From Pseudomonas sp. FP1742 (GTDB taxonomy: Bacteria; Pseudomonadota; Gammaproteobacteria; Pseudomonadales; Pseudomonadaceae), in the NCBI RefSeq assembly GCF_030687145.1, contig NZ_CP117460.1, forward strand, positions 2,542,001-2,606,000: a DNA stretch of 64,000 bases. Direction: 5' to 3'. Below the pieces are notes generated by a model. It did not search any database, was not told the origin of the DNA, and saw nothing but the letters and a program-made list of their open reading frames with translations. Made by a program: the position numbers and the translations under genes. Position 1 is the stretch's first letter. The number at the start of each line of letters is the position of its first letter. This document shows positions 1 to 8,876 of this stretch, in pieces.

Positions 1-14
1 GGCGAGTGCAGCTT

Positions 15-674
15 TCAAGCGGCTTCAATCACTTTGCCATAAACGGCACAGGTGTCCGGGTGCTCGGCCAGTGACACGAACGTGCGGCTGTCGCCATCCA
101 GGGCGTCGACCGAACCGGTCTCGATGTCATAGACCCAGCCATGCAAGTTCAGCCGGCCTTTTTCCTGGGCCAGGCGCACGCTCGGATGGGTCTGGATATT
201 CGCCAGTTGGGCGATGACGTTTTCCCGCACCATCGAATTTACCTTGGCCACGTCGCTGGCATGAGGGCGGGATTCGTTGATCACCTTGGCCGACTCTGCG
301 TGCTGCAACCAGCCGCTGACGGCGGGTAGGTGATCCATGCATTTGCACTGGGCAATGGCAGTCATGGCGCCACAATCCGAATGCCCGCAGATCACGATGT
401 CAGTCACCCCCAGTACCGCGACCGCATATTCCACCGTGGCTGACACGCCGCCGGGATGCGGGCTGTAAGAGGGCACGATATTGCCGGCATTGCGCACCAC
501 GAACAGTTCGCCGGGCTCTTGCTGGGTCAGCAGTTCCGGCACCACACGGCTGTCGGAACAGGTGATGAACAAGGTGCCCGGATGCTGGGTGGTGGCCAGG
601 TGTTTGAACAGATCGGTACGTTGCGCAAACGCTTCGTTCTGGAACTTCAATAAACCTTCGATAAGCGCTTTCAT
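15..674 (-). CDS. cynT: Beta-class carbonic anhydrase (CynT-like)
   Basis: Interconverts CO2 and bicarbonate in the cytoplasm; beside cyanase it keeps bicarbonate, a cyanase substrate, from being lost as CO2. The 219-residue protein starts at MKALIEG and carries the beta-class zinc site: Cys39 and Asp41-Arg43 in CSDSR, then His98 and Cys101 in GHSDCG. A longer in-frame ORF begins upstream inside a REP element ([10 protein letters not shown]); that extension is repeat sequence, so the internal ATG at 674 is chosen. It lies downstream of cynS on the same strand, with only a REP pair between, suggesting one cynS-cynT transcription unit. The cynT name rests on context as much as on sequence. Confidence 0.92.
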   Translation of the reverse strand: MKALIEGLLKFQNEAFAQRTDLFKHLATTQHPGTLFITCSDSRVVPELLTQQEPGELFVVRNAGNIVPSYSPHPGGVSATVEYAVAVLGVTDIVICGHSDCGAMTAIAQCKCMDHLPAVSGWLQHAESAKVINESRPHASDVAKVNSMVRENVIAQLANIQTHPSVRLAQEKGRLNLHGWVYDIETGSVDALDGDSRTFVSLAEHPDTCAVYGKVIEAA

Positions 675-720
675 GGCTGATTTCCTTGCAATGAATGAAG
701 GGGACAAAAAATGCAATCCA

Positions 721-810
721 TGTGGGAGCGGGCTTGCTCGCGAAAGCGGTGTGTCAGGCGACATCAATGTTGACTGACACTCCCTCTTCGCGAGCAAGCC
801 CGCTCCCACA
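721..810. repeat. REP inverted pair (family A), between cynS and cynT
   Basis: Two inverted arms (TGTGGGAGCGGGCTTGCTCG and its complement) are separated by about 40 bases, the usual Pseudomonas intergenic REP doublet. The RNA could fold into a long hairpin between the two genes, which may lower downstream cynT expression or stabilise upstream mRNA. That effect is inferred; the repeat itself is plain. Confidence 0.95.
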
Positions 811-838
811 GGTTCTGCGTCTTGATTGACTGGGTTGT

Positions 839-1306
839 TTAGAAAGGACGCAGCGGCAGGAACTTGCCGTCCAGGGTGATCACGGCACGGGAGCCGCCTT
901 CCGGGTCTTCGACCTTTTTCAGGTCCAGCTTGAAGTTGATCGCGCTGATGATGCCGTCGCCGAATTGCTCGTGAACCAGGGCTTTGAGCGTGGTGCCGTA
1001 GATCTGGATCATTTCGTAGAAACGGTAGATGGTCGGGTCGGTCGGAACACCCGACAGGCTGCCGCGCAGCGGGATGATTTGCAGGCGGGCCACGGTGTCG
1101 GCGTCCAGCTCGAGTTTTTCGCCGATCACTCTGGCGGCGGCTTCCGGCAGTGGATGCTGGCCGAGCAGGGCGGCGGTGACGTAGGCCAGACCCAGGCCGG
1201 TGCCATCGGTCAGATCCTGCCAGGACAGATTCTTGCGCGCCTTGGCATCGAGGATCGAAGTGGTCAGGGCCAGACTAGTGTCCTGGTAAGCGTGGGACTG
1301 TTGCAT
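839..1306 (-). CDS. cynS: Cyanate hydratase (cyanase)
   Basis: Converts cyanate plus bicarbonate to ammonia and CO2 in the cytoplasm. The 155-residue protein matches the family length of about 156. It has an N-terminal helical domain and the C-terminal catalytic domain with the invariant triad visible as Arg95 and Glu98 in YRFYEMIQ and Ser121 in IISAIN. The ATG at 1306 is preferred over an upstream in-frame extension that runs into the divergent promoter. It is divergent from cynR and followed by cynT, the classical cyanate cluster; expression is probably CynR-dependent and cyanate-inducible. Confidence 0.97.
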   Translation of the reverse strand: MQQSHAYQDTSLALTTSILDAKARKNLSWQDLTDGTGLGLAYVTAALLGQHPLPEAAARVIGEKLELDADTVARLQIIPLRGSLSGVPTDPTIYRFYEMIQIYGTTLKALVHEQFGDGIISAINFKLDLKKVEDPEGGSRAVITLDGKFLPLRPF

Positions 1307-1386
1307 GGTGTGACTCCTATCGGTTGTGGCTGGAAAGTGGAGCCATCTTCGGTTGATTGATTCATAGCGTCCAAGATCGATATACA

Positions 1387-1397
1387 ATGCTTTGCAT
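1387..1397. promoter_or_regulatory. Candidate CynR operator
   Basis: ATGCTTTGCAT is a perfect inverted repeat with a 3-base centre in the cynS/cynR divergent gap (1307-1424), about 80 bases upstream of cynS and just upstream of cynR. LysR-type regulators usually bind such dyads between divergent genes. Binding is inferred. Confidence 0.4.
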
Positions 1398-1424
1398 AAG
1401 TCCTGCCTATAGATGATGAGCCCC

Positions 1425-2309
1425 ATGCTGCTCCGACATTTGCGCTACCTGCTGGCGGTCGCCGACCACGGCGGCTTCACCCGCGCCGCCGAGGCGTTGC
1501 ACGTCTCTCAACCGACGCTGTCCCAGCAGATCCGGCAACTGGAGGAAACCCTGGGTGTCAGCCTGTTCGACCGCACCTCACGCACGGTCAAACCAACCGA
1601 CGCAGGGCTGGCCTATATCGATTGCGCCCGGCGGGTACTGGTGGAACTGGAAGCGGGCAAACGCGCGCTGCATGACGTAAAGGACTTGTCTCGCGGCACC
1701 TTGCGACTGGCCATGACGCCCACCTTCATGGCGTATCTGGTGGGGCCGCTGGTGCGCGACTATGGAGCGAAATTTCCGAACATCCACCTGGATATTTTCG
1801 AGTTGTCGATGGATGACATCGAGGCGGGGCTGCTCGATGACTCGCTGGACATTGCCATTGCCTTTACCCCGGTGAGGAGCCCCGACATCGAGTGCCTGCC
1901 GGCGTTTGTCGAGACCCTGGGGCTGATGGTCGGGCACGGCCATCCGTTGTATGAACGCCAGAATCCGCTGTTGCCAAAGGAAGTGGCGCAACTGCAGTTC
2001 GCGTTGCTGACGCCGGACTTCGTCACCCGGTCCTTGATCGACGAGTATTTTCGGCAGCAGAACATCACGCCCAAGGTGGCGATCGAAGTGAATTCGGTGA
2101 GTACGCTGTTGGAGGTCATTCGCCACACGCCGATGGCCACCATCCTCCCGGAGCCCATCGCCACGGCGGAACGGGCATTGCGCCGGATTGAATTACAGGG
2201 CGAGGCACCCCGGCGCGACGCGGCATTGCTGCGCAGGAAGAACAACTATCACAGTGCCGCGTCTGTGGCGTTCGCGAACCTGGTGATGGCCGGCAGCACC
2301 AGCGTGTGA
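1425..2309 (+). CDS. cynR: LysR-type regulator CynR
   Basis: A LysR-family activator with an N-terminal winged helix-turn-helix ([20 protein letters not shown], about residues 15-35) and a C-terminal co-inducer domain, about 294 residues, normal for the family. It begins [12 protein letters not shown], the usual CynR-like N terminus, so the third in-frame ATG at 1425 is chosen; ATGs at 1413 and 1416 are possible but have no better ribosome site. Divergence from cynS supports cyanate-responsive control of cynS and cynT and of itself. Confidence 0.88.
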   Translation: MLLRHLRYLLAVADHGGFTRAAEALHVSQPTLSQQIRQLEETLGVSLFDRTSRTVKPTDAGLAYIDCARRVLVELEAGKRALHDVKDLSRGTLRLAMTPTFMAYLVGPLVRDYGAKFPNIHLDIFELSMDDIEAGLLDDSLDIAIAFTPVRSPDIECLPAFVETLGLMVGHGHPLYERQNPLLPKEVAQLQFALLTPDFVTRSLIDEYFRQQNITPKVAIEVNSVSTLLEVIRHTPMATILPEPIATAERALRRIELQGEAPRRDAALLRRKNNYHSAASVAFANLVMAGSTSV

Positions 2310-2310
2310 A

Positions 2311-2613
2311 TCAATCATCCACCGACTGGCAGATGCCATTGCCGCCTTTCTTGCTGGTATAGGTCACGGCTACCGTGTCGTCATCCGCGATGCTGATCGA
2401 GATCGTCACATCCGGCCCCTTGGCCTCGAAAAGACGATCATTGATCATTTTGGTCTGGGCTTCTTTGCTGTTGATCATCACCGGACCATCCTGGTCGGCG
2501 TGGACCATGATTTTTCCGGGGCAGTCCACATCGAAGGCGGGAATGCCGGGGAGACTGTTCGCATGGGCTGCACTCGCCAATGCCAGTAGCATGAATGTCA
2601 GGGTTGTTTTCAT
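2311..2613 (-). CDS. Small exported protein of unknown function
   Basis: A 100-residue protein with a clear signal peptide (MKTTLTFMLLALASAAHANS, cleavage near residue 19), so probably periplasmic or secreted. The mature part has two cysteines (DVDCPGK and GICQSVDD), which could form one disulfide. It abuts the 3' end of cynR on the opposite strand. I do not recognise a family. The signal peptide and good codon use make it a real gene. Confidence 0.7.
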   Translation of the reverse strand: MKTTLTFMLLALASAAHANSLPGIPAFDVDCPGKIMVHADQDGPVMINSKEAQTKMINDRLFEAKGPDVTISISIADDDTVAVTYTSKKGGNGICQSVDD

Positions 2614-2716
2614 CGCAGACCTCCAGCGGATAAACCGATGTCCAGCGCACTGTTAACCATAGCCTTGTTCTTTTGACCCGGTGCGAAGTTAGAGGTGCAA
2701 AAACAAGAAACAAAAA

Positions 2717-2747
2717 AAGGCCCCGCTCGATAAACGAGCGGGGCCTT
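2717..2747 (-). terminator. Rho-independent terminator of the 2765-3094 gene
   Basis: A 13-bp stem AAGGCCCCGCTCG / CGAGCGGGGCCTT with a 5-base loop, followed on the minus strand by a T-run (an A-run at 2712-2718 on the plus strand). It sits 18 bases past the stop of the minus-strand gene, the expected place. Confidence 0.9.
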
Positions 2748-2764
2748 CTTGTATTTGGGAGAGA

Positions 2765-3094
2765 TCAGTACAAACGATCAATCACCCGAACTTCATTCTG
2801 GTTCTGCATCGAGGCCCAGGCCTGTTTCAGCGTTTGCAGCACGCTGCCGATGAAGTCCTTGTCGGCCGCGGCTTTCTTGCCGACATAGCCCTGGCCGCGA
2901 CGGTACATCTTCATGCGGGCCAGCAGGTTCTGGTTGTTCTTGTCGAACTCTTCTTCGTGGGCATGGGGCGACAGGCAGTCGATATGGACCTGGCCCGATT
3001 TGCTGATCCACAGAATATGGCTGTCATGGCTGTCTTTTTGCGCAGCGAACAAGCGAGCCAGTTCATCGATAGTCGGTTGATTGTTCAGATTCAT
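2765..3094 (-). CDS. Conserved-type hypothetical protein
   Basis: A 109-residue soluble protein starting MNLNNQPTIDELARLF, with no signal peptide or membrane segment. It is rich in charged residues and ends in NEVRVIDRLY. The ORF is open further upstream, but that part overlaps low-complexity leader sequence, and the ATG at 3094 gives a compact cytoplasmic protein. A strong terminator follows it, supporting an independent transcription unit. I do not recognise the family. Confidence 0.7.
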   Translation of the reverse strand: MNLNNQPTIDELARLFAAQKDSHDSHILWISKSGQVHIDCLSPHAHEEEFDKNNQNLLARMKMYRRGQGYVGKKAAADKDFIGSVLQTLKQAWASMQNQNEVRVIDRLY

Positions 3095-3631
3095 TGTAAG
3101 CCCCTTGACCATTTGGTGATCTTTCAAAGTTGATTCGCTAATACAGGTAGCCCATCGGTTAGTTGATCCCTGGCACCGAAACCAGGACGTCAGCGGTCGG
3201 CCGTCAATACGACGGGGTCGCGCATCTGTTGCATGTAGTCGTGTTGAATAACTGCTACGCAATAGCGTCACAACGAAGAGAAGCAGCGAAAACCTGGAGG
3301 CCACTGCCGACGTTTTCAGGGTCGGCCACAAGCTTCATGAGGATTGATCGCCAGCGCTTCTCGCCCTTGTACTGGACGTTCAGGCCAGGTCAGCTTCTTC
3401 AATCTGCCTTGTGGGCAGCGTGTATCCGGGAAAAACAGCTCGGCGGTCAGACGAACTTGCTCAAACGTGTTGCCTGTACTCCCGATCGGGGAGACGTCTG
3501 CATCATGCAAGGGCAAATCGGAGGCGTCAACGGTTTTGTAGTGATTATTTTTGTTCACTACATATTGTCGGACAAAGTGGTTTTGGAATTAGAAAATTAG
3601 CGTGGCTGGCGCTTGGAGTCTTCGGCAGCGC
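3095..3631. other. 537-base region without a confident gene
   Basis: No convincing coding region. A minus-strand GTG-started ORF of 80 codons (3316-3558) has no ribosome site; a plus-strand 145-codon ORF lacks family features. The right end (3535-3600) is unusually AT-rich and holds the dyad TAGTGA-N10-TCACTA (3539-3560). The stretch could be a decayed gene or a regulatory region for a short unannotated gene. Confidence 0.4.
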
Positions 3632-4171
3632 TTACCCCGGCCCCGTAGGCGTTGCCGAAGGCTGCAATCTTTCAAAGCGGTAAAGGGTGCATGGATAGCC
3701 GTCGATCGGCAGCTGATGCACAGTGAACGCTCCGCCCGTGAAATCGGGCATCACCCTGGCCCAGAACAGCCGCGCAGGCTGGTTGGCATCGATGTGGAAA
3801 ATCTGCCATTGACCGGGGAAACGGCTCAAGAGGGCAGAGACGACAAACTTCGCGACACCTTGGCCACGAAAGCGTCGACTGACAAAAAAGTAGCCGATGT
3901 TGTACTCGGCGCCGACGATATGGGTTTCGTTATCCACGGTCACGAACCCCGCCAACTCGCCATCAACCCTGATCAGAAACGGCCGGGTTGCCGGGTTGCG
4001 CCAGTAATCCAGTTTGGGCTGGACGTTGAATAAGCCATGTTCCCCGAGCTTCAGCGGCAACCATTCGCTGAAATCGTACACGTAGAACTGCATCAGGTTT
4101 TCGATGATCTCCAGTTCGTCGCGCTGGGCGGCGTGCAGTTCTATCGAGGGCTGGCTCCTGATTGTCGCCAT
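3632..4171 (-). CDS. GNAT-family N-acetyltransferase
   Basis: A 179-residue protein of the GNAT acyl-CoA transferase fold. The acetyl-CoA-binding motif A is visible as RRFRGQGVAKFVV (about residues 99-111), preceded by the beta-strand YNIGYFFVS. The later strand reads WQIFHIDANQPARLFWARV, where Asn-Gln and a following Phe/Trp are typical. The substrate cannot be told from sequence. It has its own promoter region downstream of a REP pair and no operon partners. Confidence 0.85.
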   Translation of the reverse strand: MATIRSQPSIELHAAQRDELEIIENLMQFYVYDFSEWLPLKLGEHGLFNVQPKLDYWRNPATRPFLIRVDGELAGFVTVDNETHIVGAEYNIGYFFVSRRFRGQGVAKFVVSALLSRFPGQWQIFHIDANQPARLFWARVMPDFTGGAFTVHQLPIDGYPCTLYRFERLQPSATPTGPG

Positions 4172-4216
4172 GATCGTACCTTCTGAAAAAGCAGGGCTGT
4201 TGCCTGGCGCGGAACC

Positions 4217-4306
4217 TGTGGGAGCGGGCTTGCTCGCGAAGAGGGAGTGTCAGTCAGCATTGACGTCGCCTGATACACCGCTTTCGCGAGCAAGCCCGCT
4301 CCCACA
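4217..4306. repeat. REP inverted pair (family A)
   Basis: Same inverted TGTGGGAGCGGGCTTGCTCG arms and spacing as the element at 721-810, between the GNAT gene and topB. Several spurious ORFs arise by translation through it (peptides containing GAGLLAKR or SRASPLPQ). Confidence 0.95.
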
Positions 4307-4355
4307 GGTTTCATGTTGAGGAACACTAGACCATTTCGATTCACTCGAACGGCCT

Positions 4356-6305
4356 TCACGCCTTGCCCGTCGGTTTCGCCACGCGCTTGCTGCCGGTCGA
4401 AGGCTTGCGTTTGGCGGGTTTGCGTTTGTTTTTCCACGGTGTGGCGCCACGCCCGGCGGGGCTTGCCGGCCCGCTGATGGTCAGGTTCAGGCCGGCGCAG
4501 CGCGCCACTTGCTTGCTCATCCACGCGGCCTGTTTGGTGACGAATTCTTCCAGGCTCATTTCACCGCTCTGCACCATGTCCAGCGCCTGTTCCCAGATCG
4601 CCGTGGTGCCGGGGTCGGCAATCGCGCGCGGCACCGCATCGATCAGGCTGAAAGCCGCCGGCGTCGCGGCCAGGGCCTTGCCGTTCTTGATCAGATAACC
4701 GCGGTCGAGCAGGCCCTGGATGATCGAGGCGCGTGTGGCTTCGGTGCCGATGCCGGTGGTGTCCTTGAGCTTTTGCTTGAGCAGCGGATCTTCCACCAGT
4801 TTGGCGACGTTTTTCATTGCCTTGATCAGATCGCCTTCGGTGAACGGCTTGGGCGGTTGGGTCCAGAGGTCCTTGAGTTTCACGTCGGCCACCGCGCAGT
4901 CACGGCCTTCGGCCAGTGTCGGCAGTGTTTGCGGCGCGGGGGCTTCGCGGCCCTTGGCGGGGGCGAGGGCTTCGGGCAGGGCGCGTTTCCAGCCGGGCTC
5001 GACAATCTGCTTGCCCACGGCGCGCAAGGCTTCACCGGCGCAGTCGAAGTCGGCCTGGGTGCGGTCGTATTCATGGTTGGGCAGGAACTGCGCCAGGTAA
5101 CGCGCACGAATCAGGGTGTAGACCGCCCGTTGCTTGCCCACCAGCCGGTCGAGGTTCTTCGCCGCGGCGGTCGGAATGATGCCGTGGTGCGCGCTGACCT
5201 TGGCATCGTTCCAGGCCCGTGAGCGGCGTTGTGGCTGCAGATAATCGTGCAAGGCGTTCAGAGCCGGATCGGCTTGCCGGAGCGCCGCCAGAATACCCGG
5301 CGCTTCGCTGTGCTGGCTCAGGGGCAAGTAGCCGCAGTCGCTGCGCGGGTAGGTGATGACTTTATGGGTTTCATACAGGGCCTGGGCGATATCGAGGGTT
5401 TCCTGGGCGCCGAGCCCGAGTTTTTTCGAGCAGACTTCCTGCAAGGTGCCGAGGTCGAACGGCAGCGGCGCGACTTCGCGCATGCGCTCGGTACGCAGCT
5501 TGATCACCCGAGCGCTCGCCGCGTTGCCAATGGCCGCAGCCGCCTGCTGGGCCAGCGCCTGGTTCAGGCAGCGATCCTGATCGTCACAGGCATCGGACGC
5601 CGCGCGCCACTGGGCAGTGAACGCAGTGCCATCGTGCAGCAGTTGCACGTCGATGGCCCAGTAGGCCACCGGGACGAAATTGGCAATGCTGCGGTCGCGA
5701 TCCACCACCAGGCGCAAAGTCGGCGTCTGCACTCGACCGACCGGCAACACACCCTGATAGCCGGACTGACGCCCCAGCAGGGTGAACAGCCGACTCATGT
5801 TCATCCCGATCAACCAGTCGGCCCGGGAGCGCCCCAACGCCGAATGATAGAGGCTGAACGTCTCGGCCCCCGGCTTGAGCGCCGCCAGTGCCTTGCGGAT
5901 TGATGCATCGTCCAGGGCCGACAACCACAGCCGCCGGATCGGCCCGCGATAACGGCAGTGCTCCACCAGTTCCCGGGCGATCATCTCGCCCTCACGGTCG
6001 GCGTCGGTGGCAATCACCAGTTCACTGGCCTCGCCGAGCAGGCGTTTGACTGCCTTGTACTGGCTGGCCGTGCGCGGTTTGACGGTCATTTTCCATTTTT
6101 CCGGAATGATCGGCAGATCCGCCAGCACCCAACGCTTGTAACGCGCGTCGTAGGCATCTGGTGGAGCGGTTTCCAGCAGGTGGCCGATGCACCAGGTCAC
6201 CGTGACGTCCGTTCCCAGCCAGCAGCCGTCGCCCCGACGCCTGGCGCCGAGCACGGCCGCGATGTCTTTGGCCTGGGAAGGTTTTTCACAGAGGTACAGC
6301 CGCAT
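4356..6305 (-). CDS. topB: DNA topoisomerase III
   Basis: Type IA topoisomerase that decatenates DNA through a 5'-phosphotyrosine intermediate. The 649-residue protein has the N-terminal Toprim domain (MRLYLCEKPSQAKDIA; acidic metal motif at Asp101-Asp103 in ATDADREGE) and the active-site region THKVITYPRSDCGYL with the catalytic tyrosine near residue 330. It ends in a lysine/arginine-rich tail likely to contact DNA. The ATG at 6305 matches the family start; an ATG three codons upstream is also possible. It appears monocistronic. Confidence 0.96.
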   Translation of the reverse strand: MRLYLCEKPSQAKDIAAVLGARRRGDGCWLGTDVTVTWCIGHLLETAPPDAYDARYKRWVLADLPIIPEKWKMTVKPRTASQYKAVKRLLGEASELVIATDADREGEMIARELVEHCRYRGPIRRLWLSALDDASIRKALAALKPGAETFSLYHSALGRSRADWLIGMNMSRLFTLLGRQSGYQGVLPVGRVQTPTLRLVVDRDRSIANFVPVAYWAIDVQLLHDGTAFTAQWRAASDACDDQDRCLNQALAQQAAAAIGNAASARVIKLRTERMREVAPLPFDLGTLQEVCSKKLGLGAQETLDIAQALYETHKVITYPRSDCGYLPLSQHSEAPGILAALRQADPALNALHDYLQPQRRSRAWNDAKVSAHHGIIPTAAAKNLDRLVGKQRAVYTLIRARYLAQFLPNHEYDRTQADFDCAGEALRAVGKQIVEPGWKRALPEALAPAKGREAPAPQTLPTLAEGRDCAVADVKLKDLWTQPPKPFTEGDLIKAMKNVAKLVEDPLLKQKLKDTTGIGTEATRASIIQGLLDRGYLIKNGKALAATPAAFSLIDAVPRAIADPGTTAIWEQALDMVQSGEMSLEEFVTKQAAWMSKQVARCAGLNLTISGPASPAGRGATPWKNKRKPAKRKPSTGSKRVAKPTGKA

Positions 6306-6536
6306 AGCCACCATCGTCGATCAGTGTTCCAGAGGTGCACAGAATGGCGGTTGATGAGCGATGGAGCAATCTTTATCTGTATGGATGTACAGCTTTAGCT
6401 GTTGCCGTTGATGACAGCGGTCAATCCAGCGACTGAAGCACGCTCCGTTCGGCTTCGAAGTGCTCGCGAAGCCGGAACATAAGGTATACCTGTTAGGGTG
6501 CGGAAACCGCACAACAGCAACAGAGGAACCTACTTC

Positions 6537-6899
6537 ATGAAAGTCCCAGGTGCCGGTAGTCCCATCTCCATCGTCCCCCAACCCGGCTGCGTGGTGGTGA
6601 AGTTCCATGGCATTCAAGTGGCGTCGTCTACTCGGGCGCTGGTCATGCATGAGACCAATTATCCTCCGGTGTACTACATCCCGCGGGAGGACATCGCCGA
6701 ACAGTATTTCGCCCGCACCGACCACACCAGCTATTGCCCGTACAAGGGCGATGCCAGCTACTACAGCCTGCAGATCCCCGGGCATGAAAGTGCCAACGCG
6801 GTATGGAGTTATGAGCACCCCAAGGTGTCGGTCGCGCAGATTGGCGGGTATGTGGCGTTCTATCCCGACGAAGTGACGTTTGAGGTGCTCGATACCTGA
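6537..6899 (+). CDS. DUF427 domain protein
   Basis: A 120-residue protein of the DUF427 family (small single-domain beta-rich fold, function unknown). Recognisable features are the Tyr-rich segment NYPPVYYIPREDI and the motif TSYCPYKGDASYYSL, followed by WSYEHPKVSVAQIGGYVAFYPD. The ATG at 6537 has a GAGGAAC ribosome site at a good distance and is preferred to the earlier in-frame start at 6498. It is isolated, between topB and a REP pair. Confidence 0.85.
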   Translation: MKVPGAGSPISIVPQPGCVVVKFHGIQVASSTRALVMHETNYPPVYYIPREDIAEQYFARTDHTSYCPYKGDASYYSLQIPGHESANAVWSYEHPKVSVAQIGGYVAFYPDEVTFEVLDT

Positions 6900-6929
6900 T
6901 GTGCAAAAAACTGGCGGCGTCGTAATCCC

Positions 6930-7019
6930 TGCGGGAGCGGGCTTGCTCGCGAAGGCGGTGTGCCAGACAACATTTATGTCGACTGACACTCCCTCTTCGC
7001 GAGCAAGCCCGCTCCCACA
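6930..7019. repeat. REP inverted pair (family A)
   Basis: Same element, with one base change in the left arm (TGCGGGAGCGGG). It lies between convergent genes, the DUF427 gene and the MHS transporter, where it may act as a bidirectional hairpin. Confidence 0.94.
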
Positions 7020-7067
7020 GGTTCCGCGCCTTAACCAGAGGCAAGCTTCTCTAAAAGAGGCATGCCG

Positions 7068-8690
7068 TCAGTTCTTATCCAGATCCACGTTCCTGGTCTC
7101 GCGCAAACACATCATCCCCACCGCCAGGCTCACCCCGGTAATCACCACCGGGTACCACAACCCGTAAAAGATGTCCCCGGTGTACACCACCAGGGCAAAC
7201 GACACCGTCGGCAGGAACCCACCGAACCAGCCGTTGCCGATGTGGTAGGGCAGGGACATCGAGGTGTAGCGGATACGGGTCGGGAACAGTTCGACCATCA
7301 GCGCCGCCAGCGGGCCGTAGCACATGGCGGAGATGATGATCAGCGCGACGATCAACACCACGATCATCGGTTTGTTGATCAGCTGGATATCGGCTTTTGA
7401 CGGATACCCGGCCAGGGTCACTGCGCCGCGCAGGGCGGCTTCGTCAAAGCCGTCGAGCTTCACGTCACCGACGCTCACCTGCACGCCGCTGCCGGTCGGG
7501 GCCGCTTCGCTGTTGTAGGGCAGGCCTTGTTTGACCAGGAAGGTTTTGACCTTGTCGCACGGGCTGTCAAATTTCGCCTTGCCCACCGGGTCGAACTGGA
7601 AGGTGCAGGTGGCCGGGTCTGCCAGTACGGTGATCGGTGCCTGACGGCTGGCCTGGTCGATGGCCGGGTTGGCGTAGTGGGCGATGGACTTGAAGATCGG
7701 AAAGTACAGTGCGGTGGCCAGTAGCAGGCCGATCATCAGCACCGGTTTGCGTCCGACCTTGTCCGACAGCCAGCCAAAAAAGATGAAGAACGGCGCGCCA
7801 ATGATCACGCTGACAATCAGCAGACTGTTGGCCAGGGCCGGGTCCATTTTCAGGAACTGTGTGAGGAAGAACAGCACGTAGAACTGCGCGGCATAGAAGG
7901 TCACCGCTTGCCCGGCGTTGATGCTGAACAGGGCGATCAGCACCACTTTAAGGTTTTCCCATTTGCCGAAAGAATCGCGCAGCGGCGACTTGCAGAGTTT
8001 GCCTTCCTCTTTCATTTTCACGAACGCAGGCGACTCGTGCAGGCTCAGGCGAATCCAGGTGGAAATGCCCAGGAGCACGATCGAAAACAGGAACGGGATG
8101 CGCCAGCCCCAGACTTCAAACTGGTCGCCGGTGAAGTAACGGCAACCGAGCACCACCAGCAGCGACAGCAGCAAGCCGAGGGTGGCGGTGGATTGAATCC
8201 AGCTGGTGTGGAAGCCGCGCTTGCCGATCGGTGCGTGTTCGGCGACGTAAGTGGCAGCGCCGCCGTACTCACCCCCCAGCGCCAGGCCCTGGAGCATGCG
8301 CAGCACCACGAGGATGATCGGCGCAGCGATGCCGATGCTCGCGTAGGTCGGCAGCAAACCGACGCAGAACGTCGCCAGGCCCATGAGGACGATGGTCGCG
8401 AGGAATGTGTATTTACGCCCGATCATGTCCCCCAGGCGTCCGAACACCAGCGCACCGAACGGCCGCACGATGAAGCCGGCGGCGAAGGCCATCAGCGCGA
8501 AGATGAACGCCGTGGTGTCGTTGACCCCGGCGAAGAACTGTTTGCTGATGACCGCCGCGAGGGCGCCGTAGAGGAAAAAGTCGTACCACTCGAACACCGT
8601 CCCCAGGGACGAGGCGAAGATGACTTTCTGGGTTTCCTGACTGGTGCCCGCGCTGCGGACGGCTTCCAGGGGCTGAACATGTTCTGACAT
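7068..8690 (-). CDS. MHS-type major facilitator transporter
   Basis: A 540-residue inner-membrane transporter of the metabolite:H+ symporter branch of the MFS. The family signature between helices 2 and 3 is seen as RPFGALVFGRLGDMIGRKYTF, and again in the second half as FGWLSDKVGRKPVLM. About 100 residues of hydrophilic sequence with two cysteines lie between later helices, an insertion found in some long MHS members. The ATG at 8690 has a GAGGG ribosome site. Substrate unknown; relatives carry dicarboxylates, shikimate, proline or betaine. The neighbouring GMC oxidoreductase hints at an organic substrate used in one pathway, but this is inference. Confidence 0.88.
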   Translation of the reverse strand: MSEHVQPLEAVRSAGTSQETQKVIFASSLGTVFEWYDFFLYGALAAVISKQFFAGVNDTTAFIFALMAFAAGFIVRPFGALVFGRLGDMIGRKYTFLATIVLMGLATFCVGLLPTYASIGIAAPIILVVLRMLQGLALGGEYGGAATYVAEHAPIGKRGFHTSWIQSTATLGLLLSLLVVLGCRYFTGDQFEVWGWRIPFLFSIVLLGISTWIRLSLHESPAFVKMKEEGKLCKSPLRDSFGKWENLKVVLIALFSINAGQAVTFYAAQFYVLFFLTQFLKMDPALANSLLIVSVIIGAPFFIFFGWLSDKVGRKPVLMIGLLLATALYFPIFKSIAHYANPAIDQASRQAPITVLADPATCTFQFDPVGKAKFDSPCDKVKTFLVKQGLPYNSEAAPTGSGVQVSVGDVKLDGFDEAALRGAVTLAGYPSKADIQLINKPMIVVLIVALIIISAMCYGPLAALMVELFPTRIRYTSMSLPYHIGNGWFGGFLPTVSFALVVYTGDIFYGLWYPVVITGVSLAVGMMCLRETRNVDLDKN

Positions 8691-8786
8691 ATCGGTATCC
8701 CTCACAGTGATTGTTTTTGTTGTTCCACTGGTGTTGCGTAGTCCTTGCAGCGGTATTTCAACGTCCTTAAATCTAGTGCGATCTCC

Positions 8787-8876
8787 TGTGGGAGCGGGCT
8801 TGCTCGCGAAAGCGGTGGGTCAGTCGATCTCTATGTTGAATGTAATGCCGCCTTCGCGAGCAAGCCCGCTCCCACA
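8787..8876. repeat. REP inverted pair overlapping a gene's 3' end
   Basis: Family A element with standard arms. Its right half lies inside the reading frame of the GMC oxidoreductase, whose last residues are encoded by the repeat (see that gene). Confidence 0.94.

Noticed and set aside
3163..3600. Plus-strand 145-codon ORF as a gene
   Set aside because: No ribosome site, no hydrophobic or domain pattern, and unlikely codon use compared with neighbours; kept only as an uncharacterised gap.
6321..6989. Minus-strand 222-codon ORF over the DUF427 gene
   Set aside because: Begins inside a REP and runs antisense to a clear DUF427 gene with its own ribosome site; no recognisable protein.
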